Assembly: GCF_900112205.1 (NCBI RefSeq)
Contig: NZ_FOKW01000008.1
Location: forward strand, 124,001 to 188,000
From: Natronobacterium haloterrestre
GTDB taxonomy: Archaea > Halobacteriota > Halobacteria > Halobacteriales > Natrialbaceae
DNA: 64,000 nucleotides
Direction of reading: 5' to 3'
The first letter of the stretch is position 1; every line of letters starts with the position of its first letter. The notes under the pieces are model-generated. The model searched no databases. It was not told the origin of the DNA and saw only the letters and a program-made list of their open reading frames with translations. The position numbers were made by a program, and so were the translations under genes. Below are positions 25,464 to 33,210 of this stretch, in pieces.

Positions 25464-26027
25464 ATGGAGTACGTGCCTCGAGAGCGCGTTCGGTCGCTCG
25501 CCGCCGTCTTGAGCGTCGTCTCGCTTGCGGTCGTCTTCGCGGCCGCCGGCGGACGGATCCCCCAGTCGGCCGTCCCGACGGCCCCCGAATGGGTCCTCGA
25601 CCTGATCCCCCACGTCAACGTCGTCATCAGCGCGACCGCGATCGGGACGATCACGGCCGGCTGGCGTGCGATCCGTCGCGGAAACGTCGACAGACATCGT
25701 GGCGCGATGATCACCTCGTTCGGGCTGTTCGCGGCGTTTCTCGCCCTCTATCTCTACCGGCTCGTGGCCACGGGCGGCCCCCAGCCGTTCCCGGGGCCGG
25801 AAAGCGTCTACCTGTACGTCTACCTGCCGGTGCTGGCGATCCACATCCTCCTCGCGGTCGTCTGTATCCCGTTTCTCTACTACGCGCTGTTGCTCGGGTT
25901 CGCGTACCCGATCGAGGAACTACCCCGGACCGCCCACGCCCGGTTCGGCCGGATCGCAGCCAGCCTGTGGCTGATCTCGTTCAGCCTGGGGATCGTCGTC
26001 TACGTCCTGTTGCACGTCGTCTACTGA
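25464..26027 (+). CDS. DUF420 family membrane protein
   Basis: The 187-residue protein has five to six hydrophobic spans with conserved His residues (PHVNVVISATA, RHRGAMITSF, LAIHILLAV) typical of DUF420. This family is found with heme-copper oxidase and cytochrome genes and is suspected in their assembly. It is divergent from the acidic-repeat/ApbE/bis-heme operon with 168 bases between, so a shared link to membrane redox chemistry is plausible but unproven. Confidence 0.8.
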   Translation: MEYVPRERVRSLAAVLSVVSLAVVFAAAGGRIPQSAVPTAPEWVLDLIPHVNVVISATAIGTITAGWRAIRRGNVDRHRGAMITSFGLFAAFLALYLYRLVATGGPQPFPGPESVYLYVYLPVLAIHILLAVVCIPFLYYALLLGFAYPIEELPRTAHARFGRIAASLWLISFSLGIVVYVLLHVVY

Positions 26028-26087
26028 ACGGGGGGCGCTCGAGATCCGGCCGCTCGGACTCCGCTTCCGTCCGGTTCGTCCGATACC

Positions 26088-26231
26088 TCACGTGACCAGT
26101 TGCTGGAAGAAATCGCTAAACGTGATCAATATGAGGCCAGCGATGACGATCAGGATGAGGAACCCGAAGAAGATGAGTATCGCCTGTCGGCCCGTGAGCG
26201 ATTCGCCCTCGAGAAACTCGTTTACGTCCAT
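26088..26231 (-). CDS. 47-residue single-span membrane protein
   Basis: A short frame encodes MDVNEFLEGESLTGRQ, then one hydrophobic helix of about 20 residues (residues 17-37), then a polar tail FSDFFQQLVT. The ATG follows a T-rich TATA-like element (TTTTTTACT) at about 26 bases. Length and layout fit the many uncharacterised small haloarchaeal membrane proteins. It lies between the DUF420 gene and purF on the minus strand. No function can be assigned. Confidence 0.6.
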   Translation of the reverse strand: MDVNEFLEGESLTGRQAILIFFGFLILIVIAGLILITFSDFFQQLVT

Positions 26232-26329
26232 AGCGGACGTTCTACGGGGCCAGTAAAAAACGGACCGACTGGACTCAAAGGATCGAGTCGCGTTCGGGGG
26301 TCGTCAGCCGTCAGCCCCACCCACAGCAG

Positions 26330-27841
26330 TCAGTCGTCGGCGACCGTCCGATCGGGCTCGAGGTCGGGTCGGGTGACGTCGCGGTCGGTCTCCTCGCCCT
26401 CGATGTCGTAGGGATACTCGCCGGTCACACAGCCCAGACAGAGGTCGATCCGATCCTTCCCGAGCACGTCGGCCACGGCGTCGGTCGAGAGATAGGCGAG
26501 ACTGTCCGCGTCGATGGCCTCGCGGATCTCGTCGACGCTTTTGTCCGCGGCGATCAGTTCCTCGCGGGTCGCCATGTCGATCCCCATGTAACACGGCGCA
26601 GCGATCTCGGGCGCGCCGATGCGCATGTGGACTTCCTCCGCGCCGCAGTCTTTCAGCAGTTTGACGAGCTGCGTCGACGTGGTGCCGCGGACGATCGAGT
26701 CGTCGATCAGGGTAACCGTCTTCCCCTCGACGGTGGACTTGATCGGGTTGAGCTTCAGCCGGACCGCGCGCTCGCGCTCGTCCTGGGTCGGCATGATGAA
26801 CGTGCGGCCGACGTAGCGGTTCTTCATCAGCCCCTCGGCGAACTCGACGCCGTCGTCGTCCTCGTCGCGGGGCTCGCCGTCTGCGGTCGTCTCCCCGGCG
26901 GCGTCGGCGTAGCCCGAGGCGAACGCCCGGCCGGAGTCGGGGACGGGCATCACCACCTCGGTTTCGACGCCGCTTTCTTCCCAGAGTTTTCGTCCGAGGT
27001 TCCGGCGTGCCTCGTAGACGAGCGTGTCGTCGATGACGCTGTCCGGGCGGGCGAAGTAGACGTGTTCGAAGAAACAGTGGGCCGTATGGTCCCGTTCGAC
27101 CAGCTGGTAGGAGTCGAACCCGCCGCCGTCCTCGTCCAGGACGATCAGTTCGCCGGGCCGGACGTCACGGATCAGCTCCCCGTCCAGGGTGTCGATCGCC
27201 GCGGACTCGGAGGCGAGGATGTAGCCGTCCTCGAGTTTTCCGATACAGAGCGGCCGATTCCCCTGCGGATCCCGGACGCCGAGGACGGTGTCGTCGTGGC
27301 TGATCGTCAGCGAGTAGGAACCGTGGATGCGGTTCATCGTCCGCTTGACCGCGCGCACGAGGTCCTCCTCGAGGAGGTTGCGCGCGAGGTCGTGGGCGAT
27401 GACCTCGGTGTCGCCGTCGCTGGTGAACGCGTGGCCGACGGCGGCCAGTTCCTCGCGGATCTCGTCGGCGTTGACGAGGTTGCCGTTGTGCGAGAGGCCG
27501 AGCGAACCGCTCTTGAACGAGACCGAGAACGGCTGGGCACAGGAGGAGTCGACCGAGCCCGCGGTCGGGTAGCGGACGTGGCCGATGCCGGCCGACCCCG
27601 CCAGTCCGTCGAGGTCGTCCTCGCCGAAGACGTCGCCCACGAGGCCCATCTCGACGTGGCTGTGCTGTTGGAAGCCGTCGTGGGTGACGATGCCGGCCGA
27701 CTCCTGGCCGCGGTGCTGGAGCGCGTACAGCGCGTAGTACAGCGGCCGCGCCGCCGGACGACCGGCCAGCGAGACGCCGACGACGCCACACTTTTCGGTC
27801 ATCCCTGTTCGCCGGGGAGTCTCGCCCCGCCCATCAGTCAT
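26330..27841 (-). CDS. purF: Amidophosphoribosyltransferase
   Basis: The 503-residue protein joins a class II glutamine amidotransferase domain (nucleophile Cys in MTEKCGVVG, then LYALQHRGQES and HNGNLVNADEI) to a phosphoribosyltransferase domain with the PRPP loop VTLIDDSIVRGTTS. Four Cys of the C-terminal region (AAPCYMG, CLGC) may bind an FeS cluster as in Bacillus-type PurF. It makes 5-phosphoribosylamine, the first step of purine synthesis. Start 27841 is supported by a TATA box 28 bases upstream and gives a propeptide before Cys; the internal Met at 27802 is the alternative. Confidence 0.94.
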   Translation of the reverse strand: MTDGRGETPRRTGMTEKCGVVGVSLAGRPAARPLYYALYALQHRGQESAGIVTHDGFQQHSHVEMGLVGDVFGEDDLDGLAGSAGIGHVRYPTAGSVDSSCAQPFSVSFKSGSLGLSHNGNLVNADEIREELAAVGHAFTSDGDTEVIAHDLARNLLEEDLVRAVKRTMNRIHGSYSLTISHDDTVLGVRDPQGNRPLCIGKLEDGYILASESAAIDTLDGELIRDVRPGELIVLDEDGGGFDSYQLVERDHTAHCFFEHVYFARPDSVIDDTLVYEARRNLGRKLWEESGVETEVVMPVPDSGRAFASGYADAAGETTADGEPRDEDDDGVEFAEGLMKNRYVGRTFIMPTQDERERAVRLKLNPIKSTVEGKTVTLIDDSIVRGTTSTQLVKLLKDCGAEEVHMRIGAPEIAAPCYMGIDMATREELIAADKSVDEIREAIDADSLAYLSTDAVADVLGKDRIDLCLGCVTGEYPYDIEGEETDRDVTRPDLEPDRTVADD

Positions 27842-27863
27842 GGTCGACCGTAGCGTGCTCCCC

Positions 27864-27873
27864 CGATAAAAAT
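27864..27873 (-). promoter_or_regulatory. purF TATA element
   Basis: GATTTTTATC on the minus strand is centred 28 bases before the ATG at 27841. This fits a leaderless transcript and favours the longer purF product. Confidence 0.6.
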
Positions 27874-27968
27874 CCCGTGTTTGTGCCCTCAATACCGGAT
27901 CGAAAACGTGTTTTTGTCCACGTTTGTGTATATCGAAACCGCAACCACGCTCGAGGCCACCTCCCGCG

Positions 27969-28856
27969 CTACTCCTCGAGACGAACCAGTTCCTCGACGT
28001 CTGGCAACTCGCCGTCGTCGACGATCTGTGCCATCCGGTCGCGGTGTTTCTCCGCGGCGTAGCCGACGAGAGTCTCGTCGTCGACGCCGGTCGCATCCTC
28101 CTCGACCGACTCACCGACGATTCCCTGAACGAGCATCGCGAGTTCGCCGACCGTCCCCTCGATCAGGGCGGGATCGACGCCCGCCTCGTGGACGAGCCGC
28201 TCGAGTTTCCACATCCCGAAGCCGACGTGTCGGCCCTCGTCGCTCCGGATGCTGGAGAACCCCTCGACCAGCCCCGGCAGCCGCGGGAGGTCCGCGTACT
28301 CGCCGCTGAAGTTCCGCTGGACGCCGTAGTAGCCCGTCTGGGCGAGAATTCCCTCGATCGCCATGTGGTAGTGACAGTACGCGAGCGCGCGGTTTTCCGG
28401 CGTGTCCTCGACCAGTAATCGGCCCATCGCCGTCTCGTTTCGCTCGAACAGTTCCTCGTACGGTTCGGAGAACCACCGCTCGTCGGTCGGGGCGGTCGAC
28501 TCGAGGCCTCGCCGCCGTTCCTCGGGCGTGATCACCGTCCGCCAGTAGCGGTCGAAAAAGTCCGCGTGTTTGGCCTCCTCGTAGAGTTGCGTCGTCACGA
28601 ACAACTGGTCGGCGACGTCCTCGAGGACGACCCCGAGCGGCGAGAGGTCCTCGGTGACGGCCTCCTCGCCCGCCCCGAACAGCGCGAGCGTCTCCCGCAG
28701 GCCGTCGAACGCCGGTTTCGGCACGTCCCGGATCGCGTCACGGTCCGCCTCGAGGTCGATCCCGTGGGGGTCCCAGTGACGCTCGACGGCGTTGCGGTAG
28801 TACCGAAAGGAGCGACGATCGTGATCGATCCGACCGCTCGAGTCATTCGTTGACAT
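27969..28856 (-). CDS. Ribonucleotide-reductase R2-like ferritin-fold oxidase
   Basis: The 295-residue protein is all-helical with carboxylate-bridged metal motifs: YEEAKHADFF (ExxH) near residue 95, HMAIEGILAQTG near 165, and SDEGRHVGFG (ExxH) near 200. This matches R2 subunits and the R2-like ligand-binding oxidases that use Mn/Fe centres. No large RNR subunit gene is near, so a stand-alone oxidase is more likely than class I RNR, although annotation as an R2 subunit is common. It ends 127 bases before purF on the same strand. Confidence 0.75.
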   Translation of the reverse strand: MSTNDSSGRIDHDRRSFRYYRNAVERHWDPHGIDLEADRDAIRDVPKPAFDGLRETLALFGAGEEAVTEDLSPLGVVLEDVADQLFVTTQLYEEAKHADFFDRYWRTVITPEERRRGLESTAPTDERWFSEPYEELFERNETAMGRLLVEDTPENRALAYCHYHMAIEGILAQTGYYGVQRNFSGEYADLPRLPGLVEGFSSIRSDEGRHVGFGMWKLERLVHEAGVDPALIEGTVGELAMLVQGIVGESVEEDATGVDDETLVGYAAEKHRDRMAQIVDDGELPDVEELVRLEE

Positions 28857-28898
28857 GGAACGGCGTTCGACGCCACCGGGAAAAACGGTACCGCTCGG

Positions 28899-29207
28899 TC
28901 AGGCGTCCGCGCCGGTCTTCGGCGCGAAGACGACAAGCGCCGTGCTCTCCTCTATAGCGTGTGGCGAGACCTCACTGTCGCCGTCGAACCGCACGAGGTC
29001 GCCCGCCTCGAGGTCGTAGGTCTCTCCGTCGAGGTCGAGGTCGACGGCCCCCGACAGGACGTGGAAGAGGACGTGCGACTCCGGGTGTCGGTGTTCGGGG
29101 ATCCGCTGGTCGGCCTCGAGTTCGAGGCGAACGGTTCGGGGCTCGTCGTCGAACGCGACCGCGTGTGGGGTGTCGGTGAGCGACTCGAGCGACGTACGTT
29201 CTGGCAT
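28899..29207 (-). CDS. Cupin-domain protein
   Basis: The 102-residue protein is a single cupin barrel. Motif 1 is represented by PEHRHPESHVLFHVLSG and motif 2 by EAGDLVRFDGDSEVSPHA, giving three His plus Glu as probable metal ligands. Such small cupins can be isomerases, dioxygenases or ligand sensors, and the substrate cannot be told from sequence. It lies 42 bases upstream of the R2-like gene on the same strand, so they may be co-transcribed. Confidence 0.8.
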   Translation of the reverse strand: MPERTSLESLTDTPHAVAFDDEPRTVRLELEADQRIPEHRHPESHVLFHVLSGAVDLDLDGETYDLEAGDLVRFDGDSEVSPHAIEESTALVVFAPKTGADA

Positions 29208-29305
29208 GAATGGGGCGTGGTCGCTCGTACACTTGTACTCACGGCGAACTCCGGGACTGTGGGAACACGGGAGTTCTCGAGCGCGGAAGAGAGGGGTCCG
29301 TCGGA

Positions 29306-30472
29306 TCAGATCGCGCAGCCGACCTCGCGGTAGAGCCAGTGGGTCATCACGTAGACGCCCAGCACGATCCCCACGGCCGCGATGAACGAGTGGACCGACA
29401 GCGAGGCGATCCCGGAGTAGATGTTGCCGATGTTACAGCCCGGCGCGAGCCGGGAGCCAGCACCCATCAGGAAGCCGCCGACGACGGCGTTCGGGAGCCG
29501 CTGGAGCTTCGGGGTCCGCACGGAGAAGTCGCCGCTCCAGGCGGCGGCGATCCCCGCGCCGACGATGACCATCGCGATCATGATCATGTCGACGGTAACG
29601 GTGACGCCTTCGCCGGCAAAGAGGATCGACCCCCAGTACTCGTAGGAGCTCGCGTCGACGCCGACCTGCTGGAGCAGGTAGCCCGTCCAGCGCGCTTCGG
29701 GACCCGTGACGCCGACGATCGACACCTGCGAGAACCAGAGGACCGCGACGGCGGTGATCCCGAGCGCGGCCGTCCGCGGGTCCCAGGGTCGCTTCGAGGC
29801 GGCTATCGGGTCGTCGATCTCGCGGAAGCCCCGGACGTACGAGCGCGTCCCCTCGAGGAGTCGCCGGGTTCCGACGACGGGCGTCGCGAGGACGACCGGA
29901 CGGAACTCGGCGGCCTGTTCCCGTCCAGTCCCGGTCTCGCCGGCTTCGCGGCCGACGACGGTGACGTACGCGAGGCCGATCAGCGCCGAGGCCAGCAGCG
30001 CCACGAGCGGCGCGGGCAGCGAGGACGCCTCGAAGAGCGTGACGCCCTCGCCGAAGGTCAGCGGCGCGAAGTACGTCGACTGCAGCGTCGGGAAGGCGAC
30101 GGAGAAGGCCGCGTAGCCGACGCCCATGAACAGCAGGGTCAGCCAGAAGTGCAAGTACCCCTGGCCGGCCCGGTAGAGGGTCCCGCTCGCACAGCCACCG
30201 GCGTAGGTCATCCCGACGCCGAAGACGAAGCCGCCGACAAGCCCCGTCAGCCCCCAGTCGGGGGTCCAGAACCCCTGGTAGTAGCCGAGCTGGTAGAGCA
30301 CGCTCCAGCCCAGCATCGTCGATACGACCGCGACGAGGACGCCCTTGGTAACTCGGGTGTCCTTGAACGCGAACAGGTCGCGGAACGCGTGGACGAAACA
30401 GAACCGGCCCTTCTGGAGGAAGACGCCCAGTCCGAGGCCGACCACCGCCGCGACGAGCAGCGTCGATGTCAT
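29306..30472 (-). CDS. YeeE/YedE (TsuA-like) sulfur-compound transporter
   Basis: The 388-residue protein has about nine to ten membrane spans. The conserved cysteines of thiosulfate channels of the TsuA family lie in GRFCFVHAFRD, GGCASGTLYRAG and RLAPGCNIGN. These proteins import thiosulfate or related sulfur species by relay between Cys residues. ATG at 30472 is preferred; a GTG immediately precedes it. It is near the JAMM/UbaA/CysO-like/MetB genes, which fits sulfur assimilation, but co-regulation is not shown. Confidence 0.83.
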   Translation of the reverse strand: MTSTLLVAAVVGLGLGVFLQKGRFCFVHAFRDLFAFKDTRVTKGVLVAVVSTMLGWSVLYQLGYYQGFWTPDWGLTGLVGGFVFGVGMTYAGGCASGTLYRAGQGYLHFWLTLLFMGVGYAAFSVAFPTLQSTYFAPLTFGEGVTLFEASSLPAPLVALLASALIGLAYVTVVGREAGETGTGREQAAEFRPVVLATPVVGTRRLLEGTRSYVRGFREIDDPIAASKRPWDPRTAALGITAVAVLWFSQVSIVGVTGPEARWTGYLLQQVGVDASSYEYWGSILFAGEGVTVTVDMIMIAMVIVGAGIAAAWSGDFSVRTPKLQRLPNAVVGGFLMGAGSRLAPGCNIGNIYSGIASLSVHSFIAAVGIVLGVYVMTHWLYREVGCAI

Positions 30473-30729
30473 CACCGGTCGTTCTCACTGCCCCTCCTAA
30501 ACCGCCCCCGTTACGGGAACCTCTGCACGGATCGATGACGGCCCTCAGGCCGAGATATGGCGCTTCGGTGACCGATACGGCCGACTCAGCCCGATATCCC
30601 TCGGATCGGCGCTCTGAGGCCCCGGCAACACTGGCTTCTATCTACGATCGTCTCCGTCGCGACCTGTCCGGGCCGATTTCGCCGATCCGGAGTGGATAGC
30701 TTAAGGGGCTGTAACCCCCAGCCACGCGC

Positions 30730-31173
30730 ATGATCGAACTGTTGCGTTCGGCGTACGACGAGATCGTCTACCAGGCCTACGACGGCGACGAGCGGGAGGT
30801 CTGTGGGATCCTCGCCGGCGAGTACGACCCGGACCACACCGTCGTCACCGACGCCTATCCGGCCGAGAACGTCGCCGACAACCCCGAGATCCGGTACGCG
30901 ATCGATCCCGAGGAACAGTTCGAGATCACCGAACGGATCGAGGAGGAAGGCCTCGAGGTCGCGGGCTTCTACCACTCCCACCCGGCGGGGCCGGCCGAAC
31001 CCAGCGAGACGGACGCGGCGCGGGCGACGTGGCCCGATTTCTCGTACGTCATCGTCGCGCTCGACGGCTACCCGTTCGTCGGCTCGTGGCGCTGGCGCGA
31101 CGAAGAAGAGCGGTTCGACGGTGAGCGGGTGCGCGTGGTCTCGAGCCGGAGCGACGGGGACGACTCCCGTTAG
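30730..31173 (+). CDS. JAMM/MPN+ metalloprotease (desampylase or Mec/HcyD-like)
   Basis: The 147-residue protein is one JAMM domain with catalytic Glu23 (REVCGIL) and zinc ligands His82, His84 and Asp95 in the motif HSHPAGPAEPSETD. In haloarchaea, relatives remove SAMP proteins from targets. In bacteria, relatives (Mec+, QbsD, HcyD) trim the tail of sulfur-carrier proteins or release the amino acid product. Neighbours encode the E1-like enzyme and a ubiquitin-fold protein with two residues after Gly-Gly, so precursor processing is likely. It converges on ubaA. Confidence 0.87.
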   Translation: MIELLRSAYDEIVYQAYDGDEREVCGILAGEYDPDHTVVTDAYPAENVADNPEIRYAIDPEEQFEITERIEEEGLEVAGFYHSHPAGPAEPSETDAARATWPDFSYVIVALDGYPFVGSWRWRDEEERFDGERVRVVSSRSDGDDSR

Positions 31174-31199
31174 TTGTCGTTGATCGTCGTCATCCGTCG

Positions 31200-32057
31200 T
31201 CAGTCGTCACTGGCTTCGATCTCCGGCTCCTCCGCCGTCCCGTCGATCGAACACGATGCCGTGTACTCGACGTCGTGGACCGAGTCGATCGCGGGATCGT
31301 CGCCACAGACCGGACAGTCGTCTTTCTTGGTGATCTCGACGGTGTCGAACTCCATGTTCAGGGCGTCGTAGAAGACCATCCGGCCGTCGAGGAGGTCGCC
31401 CTTGTCGAGCAGGAACTTCACGGCCTCGGTGGCCTGGATACAGCCGACGGTGCCGGGGAGGACGCCCAGCACGCCAGCAGTCGCGCAGTTGGGGACCATC
31501 CCCGCCGGCGGGGCTTCGGGGAACATACAGCGGTAACACGGCGAGTCCTCGCCGCCGGCGAAGGTCGTGATCTGGCCCTCGAACTTGAAGATCGAGCCGT
31601 GGGAGAAGGGGACGCCGGCGAGGGTACAGGCGTCGTTGACGAGATAGCGGGTCTCGAAGTTGTCAGCGCCGTCGATCACGAAGTCGTAGCCCTCGATCAG
31701 GTCCTCGACGTTGTCGGGCGAGACGCGGAGTTCGTGTTTCTCGACGTCGACGTCGGGGTTGATCGTCTCGACGTACTCCGCGGCGCTGTCGACCTTCTTG
31801 CGACCTACGTCGTCGTCGCCGTGGATGACCTGCCGCTGGAGGTTCGAGAGTTCGACCTCGTCGTCGTCGGCGATGCCGATCGTTCCGACCCCCGCGGCCG
31901 CGAGGTACTGGATGATCGGGGACCCGAGTCCGCCCGCGCCGATCACCAGCACGCGCGAGTCCAGTAGATCGCTCTGTCCCTCCGGGCCGACCTCGTCCAT
32001 GATGATGTGTCTCGAGTACCGGTCCAGTTGCGTCGGCGAGAGATCCAGGTCGCTCAT
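31200..32057 (-). CDS. ubaA: E1-like adenylating enzyme UbaA (MoeB/ThiF family)
   Basis: The 285-residue protein has the Rossmann ATP site VLVIGAGGLGSPI (residues 37-49), the Arg finger region LSNLQRQVIHG, the zinc CxxC pairs CYRC and CPVC, and a candidate catalytic Cys191 in PNCATAGVLG. It adenylates the C-terminal Gly of ubiquitin-fold proteins and enables thiocarboxylate formation, serving sampylation, molybdopterin and tRNA thiolation in haloarchaea. ATG at 32057 is chosen by homology. It is divergent from the CysO-like gene with a 125-base promoter region. Confidence 0.9.
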   Translation of the reverse strand: MSDLDLSPTQLDRYSRHIIMDEVGPEGQSDLLDSRVLVIGAGGLGSPIIQYLAAAGVGTIGIADDDEVELSNLQRQVIHGDDDVGRKKVDSAAEYVETINPDVDVEKHELRVSPDNVEDLIEGYDFVIDGADNFETRYLVNDACTLAGVPFSHGSIFKFEGQITTFAGGEDSPCYRCMFPEAPPAGMVPNCATAGVLGVLPGTVGCIQATEAVKFLLDKGDLLDGRMVFYDALNMEFDTVEITKKDDCPVCGDDPAIDSVHDVEYTASCSIDGTAEEPEIEASDD

Positions 32058-32182
32058 CGTCCCCCGTTGGCACCGGCGCGGAATAAGGACCCCTCCGTCG
32101 GCGTCATCTGCCGCCATCCGCGACGAGAGCCGTTCTTGCCGAGGGCGGGGCCCTTTTAGGACGGTGTCGCCAACCGCCGGGT

Positions 32183-32449
32183 ATGCCAACCATCAAGGTA
32201 CCAGCCGTACTGAGCGGCGGCGGCGCCTCCTCGCGCGTCGAGGTCGAGGGGGAGACGCTCCGCGAGGCGTTCGACGCCCACGCCGCAGAACACGGCGAGT
32301 CCCTGCGCGACAGCGTGATCGAGGACGGCGAGATCAAGGAGTTCATCAACGTCTACGTCGACGGCGACGAGGTCTCGGACCTCGAGGTCCCCGTCGATGA
32401 AGGGTCCCAGATCCGGGTCATTCCGGCGGCCAGCGGCGGCGCGCGGTAG
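32183..32449 (+). CDS. Ubiquitin-fold sulfur carrier (CysO/MoaD/SAMP-like) ending Gly-Gly-Ala-Arg
   Basis: The 88-residue protein has a beta-grasp pattern and resembles CysO, notably in FINVYVDGDEV and IRVIPAASGG near the C terminus. Gly85-Gly86 are followed by Ala87-Arg88, so the diglycine is masked until two residues are removed. Mycobacterial CysO and haloarchaeal SAMPs end in GG, whereas QbsE and HcyS have extra residues cut by a JAMM protease. With the nearby JAMM and E1-like genes this points to a processed thiocarboxylate carrier. Its use as protein modifier or in cysteine/homocysteine synthesis is open. Confidence 0.83.
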   Translation: MPTIKVPAVLSGGGASSRVEVEGETLREAFDAHAAEHGESLRDSVIEDGEIKEFINVYVDGDEVSDLEVPVDEGSQIRVIPAASGGAR

Positions 32450-32461
32450 GCCCCCGGGGTC

Positions 32462-33151
32462 TCACTTCTCGCGTAGTTCACGGTGTAGCTCCTCGAGGCG
32501 CTCGGTTCCCGCCTCGGCGTAGCCGCCGTGGTAGCAGACCACGCCGTCGACCTCGAGACCGGCCAGGTCGCCGACCGATTCGATCGCGCGATCCATGTCC
32601 GGCGTGAACTCCGGTTTGGGTCCCTCGAGCGTCTCCGTGCCGTCCGCGACGAGCGCGTCGCCGGCGAGCAACACCCCGCTCTCGGGGAAGTAAAGCGACA
32701 CGTGCCCGGGCGCGTGGCCGGGCGTCTCGACGACTTCCATCGGGCCGGCGATCGTCGGAATCCGGACGCCGCCGGCGAGTTCCAGGTCGACCTCGACCGG
32801 CGGGTAGCGGTCGCCGTCGCCCCCGAGAGGGTCGCGTTCGCCGGTCAGGAACGGCGCTTCCTCGCGGTGGGTCGCGACGACCGCGTCGGTGTGCTCGAGC
32901 AGGGCCGCGAGTCCGCCCGCGTGGTCGGCGTCGTGGTGGGTGACGACGACCAGCCAGACGTCCGCGAGTTCGTGGCCGAGGCTCCGGACGTGCGTTCGCA
33001 ACGACTCGAGGCTCCCCTCGGGGCCGGCGTCGATCAGGACGAGGCCGCGCTCGGTTTCGACCAGCGCGGGCGTGACGGTTAGCTCGCGGCCGCCGTGGTC
33101 GACCGCGATCGGGAGCGCGTGCAGTCCGACGTCGTCCTCCTGTCGTGACAT
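32462..33151 (-). CDS. Metallo-beta-lactamase-fold hydrolase
   Basis: The 229-residue protein has the MBL metal motif THHDADHAGG near residue 72, followed by ETPGHAPGHVSLYF and the bridging Asp in LLAGDALVADG, then a late His in VVCYHGGYA. It resembles glyoxalase II or persulfide dioxygenase-like members, which handle thioesters or sulfane sulfur; the exact substrate is unknown. It converges on the CysO-like gene and is 59 bases downstream of the metB-like gene on the same strand, so it may belong to the same transcript. Confidence 0.85.
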   Translation of the reverse strand: MSRQEDDVGLHALPIAVDHGGRELTVTPALVETERGLVLIDAGPEGSLESLRTHVRSLGHELADVWLVVVTHHDADHAGGLAALLEHTDAVVATHREEAPFLTGERDPLGGDGDRYPPVEVDLELAGGVRIPTIAGPMEVVETPGHAPGHVSLYFPESGVLLAGDALVADGTETLEGPKPEFTPDMDRAIESVGDLAGLEVDGVVCYHGGYAEAGTERLEELHRELREK

Positions 33152-33210
33152 GCGCGTCCGTTCGTGCGGGACGTAGTTAGGTGTTCAGCGATCGGTCCTG
33201 GCTCGACGGC

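Noticed and set aside
24571-26027. Long plus-strand frames over the repeat array
   Set aside because: They stay open because the unit has no stops, read low-complexity Ser/Tyr or Val/Leu strings, and lack a start context; the minus-strand acidic protein has a signal and an operon position.
27969-28856. R2-like gene as subunit of a class I ribonucleotide reductase operon
   Set aside because: No large subunit gene is adjacent; a stand-alone R2-like oxidase is at least as likely.
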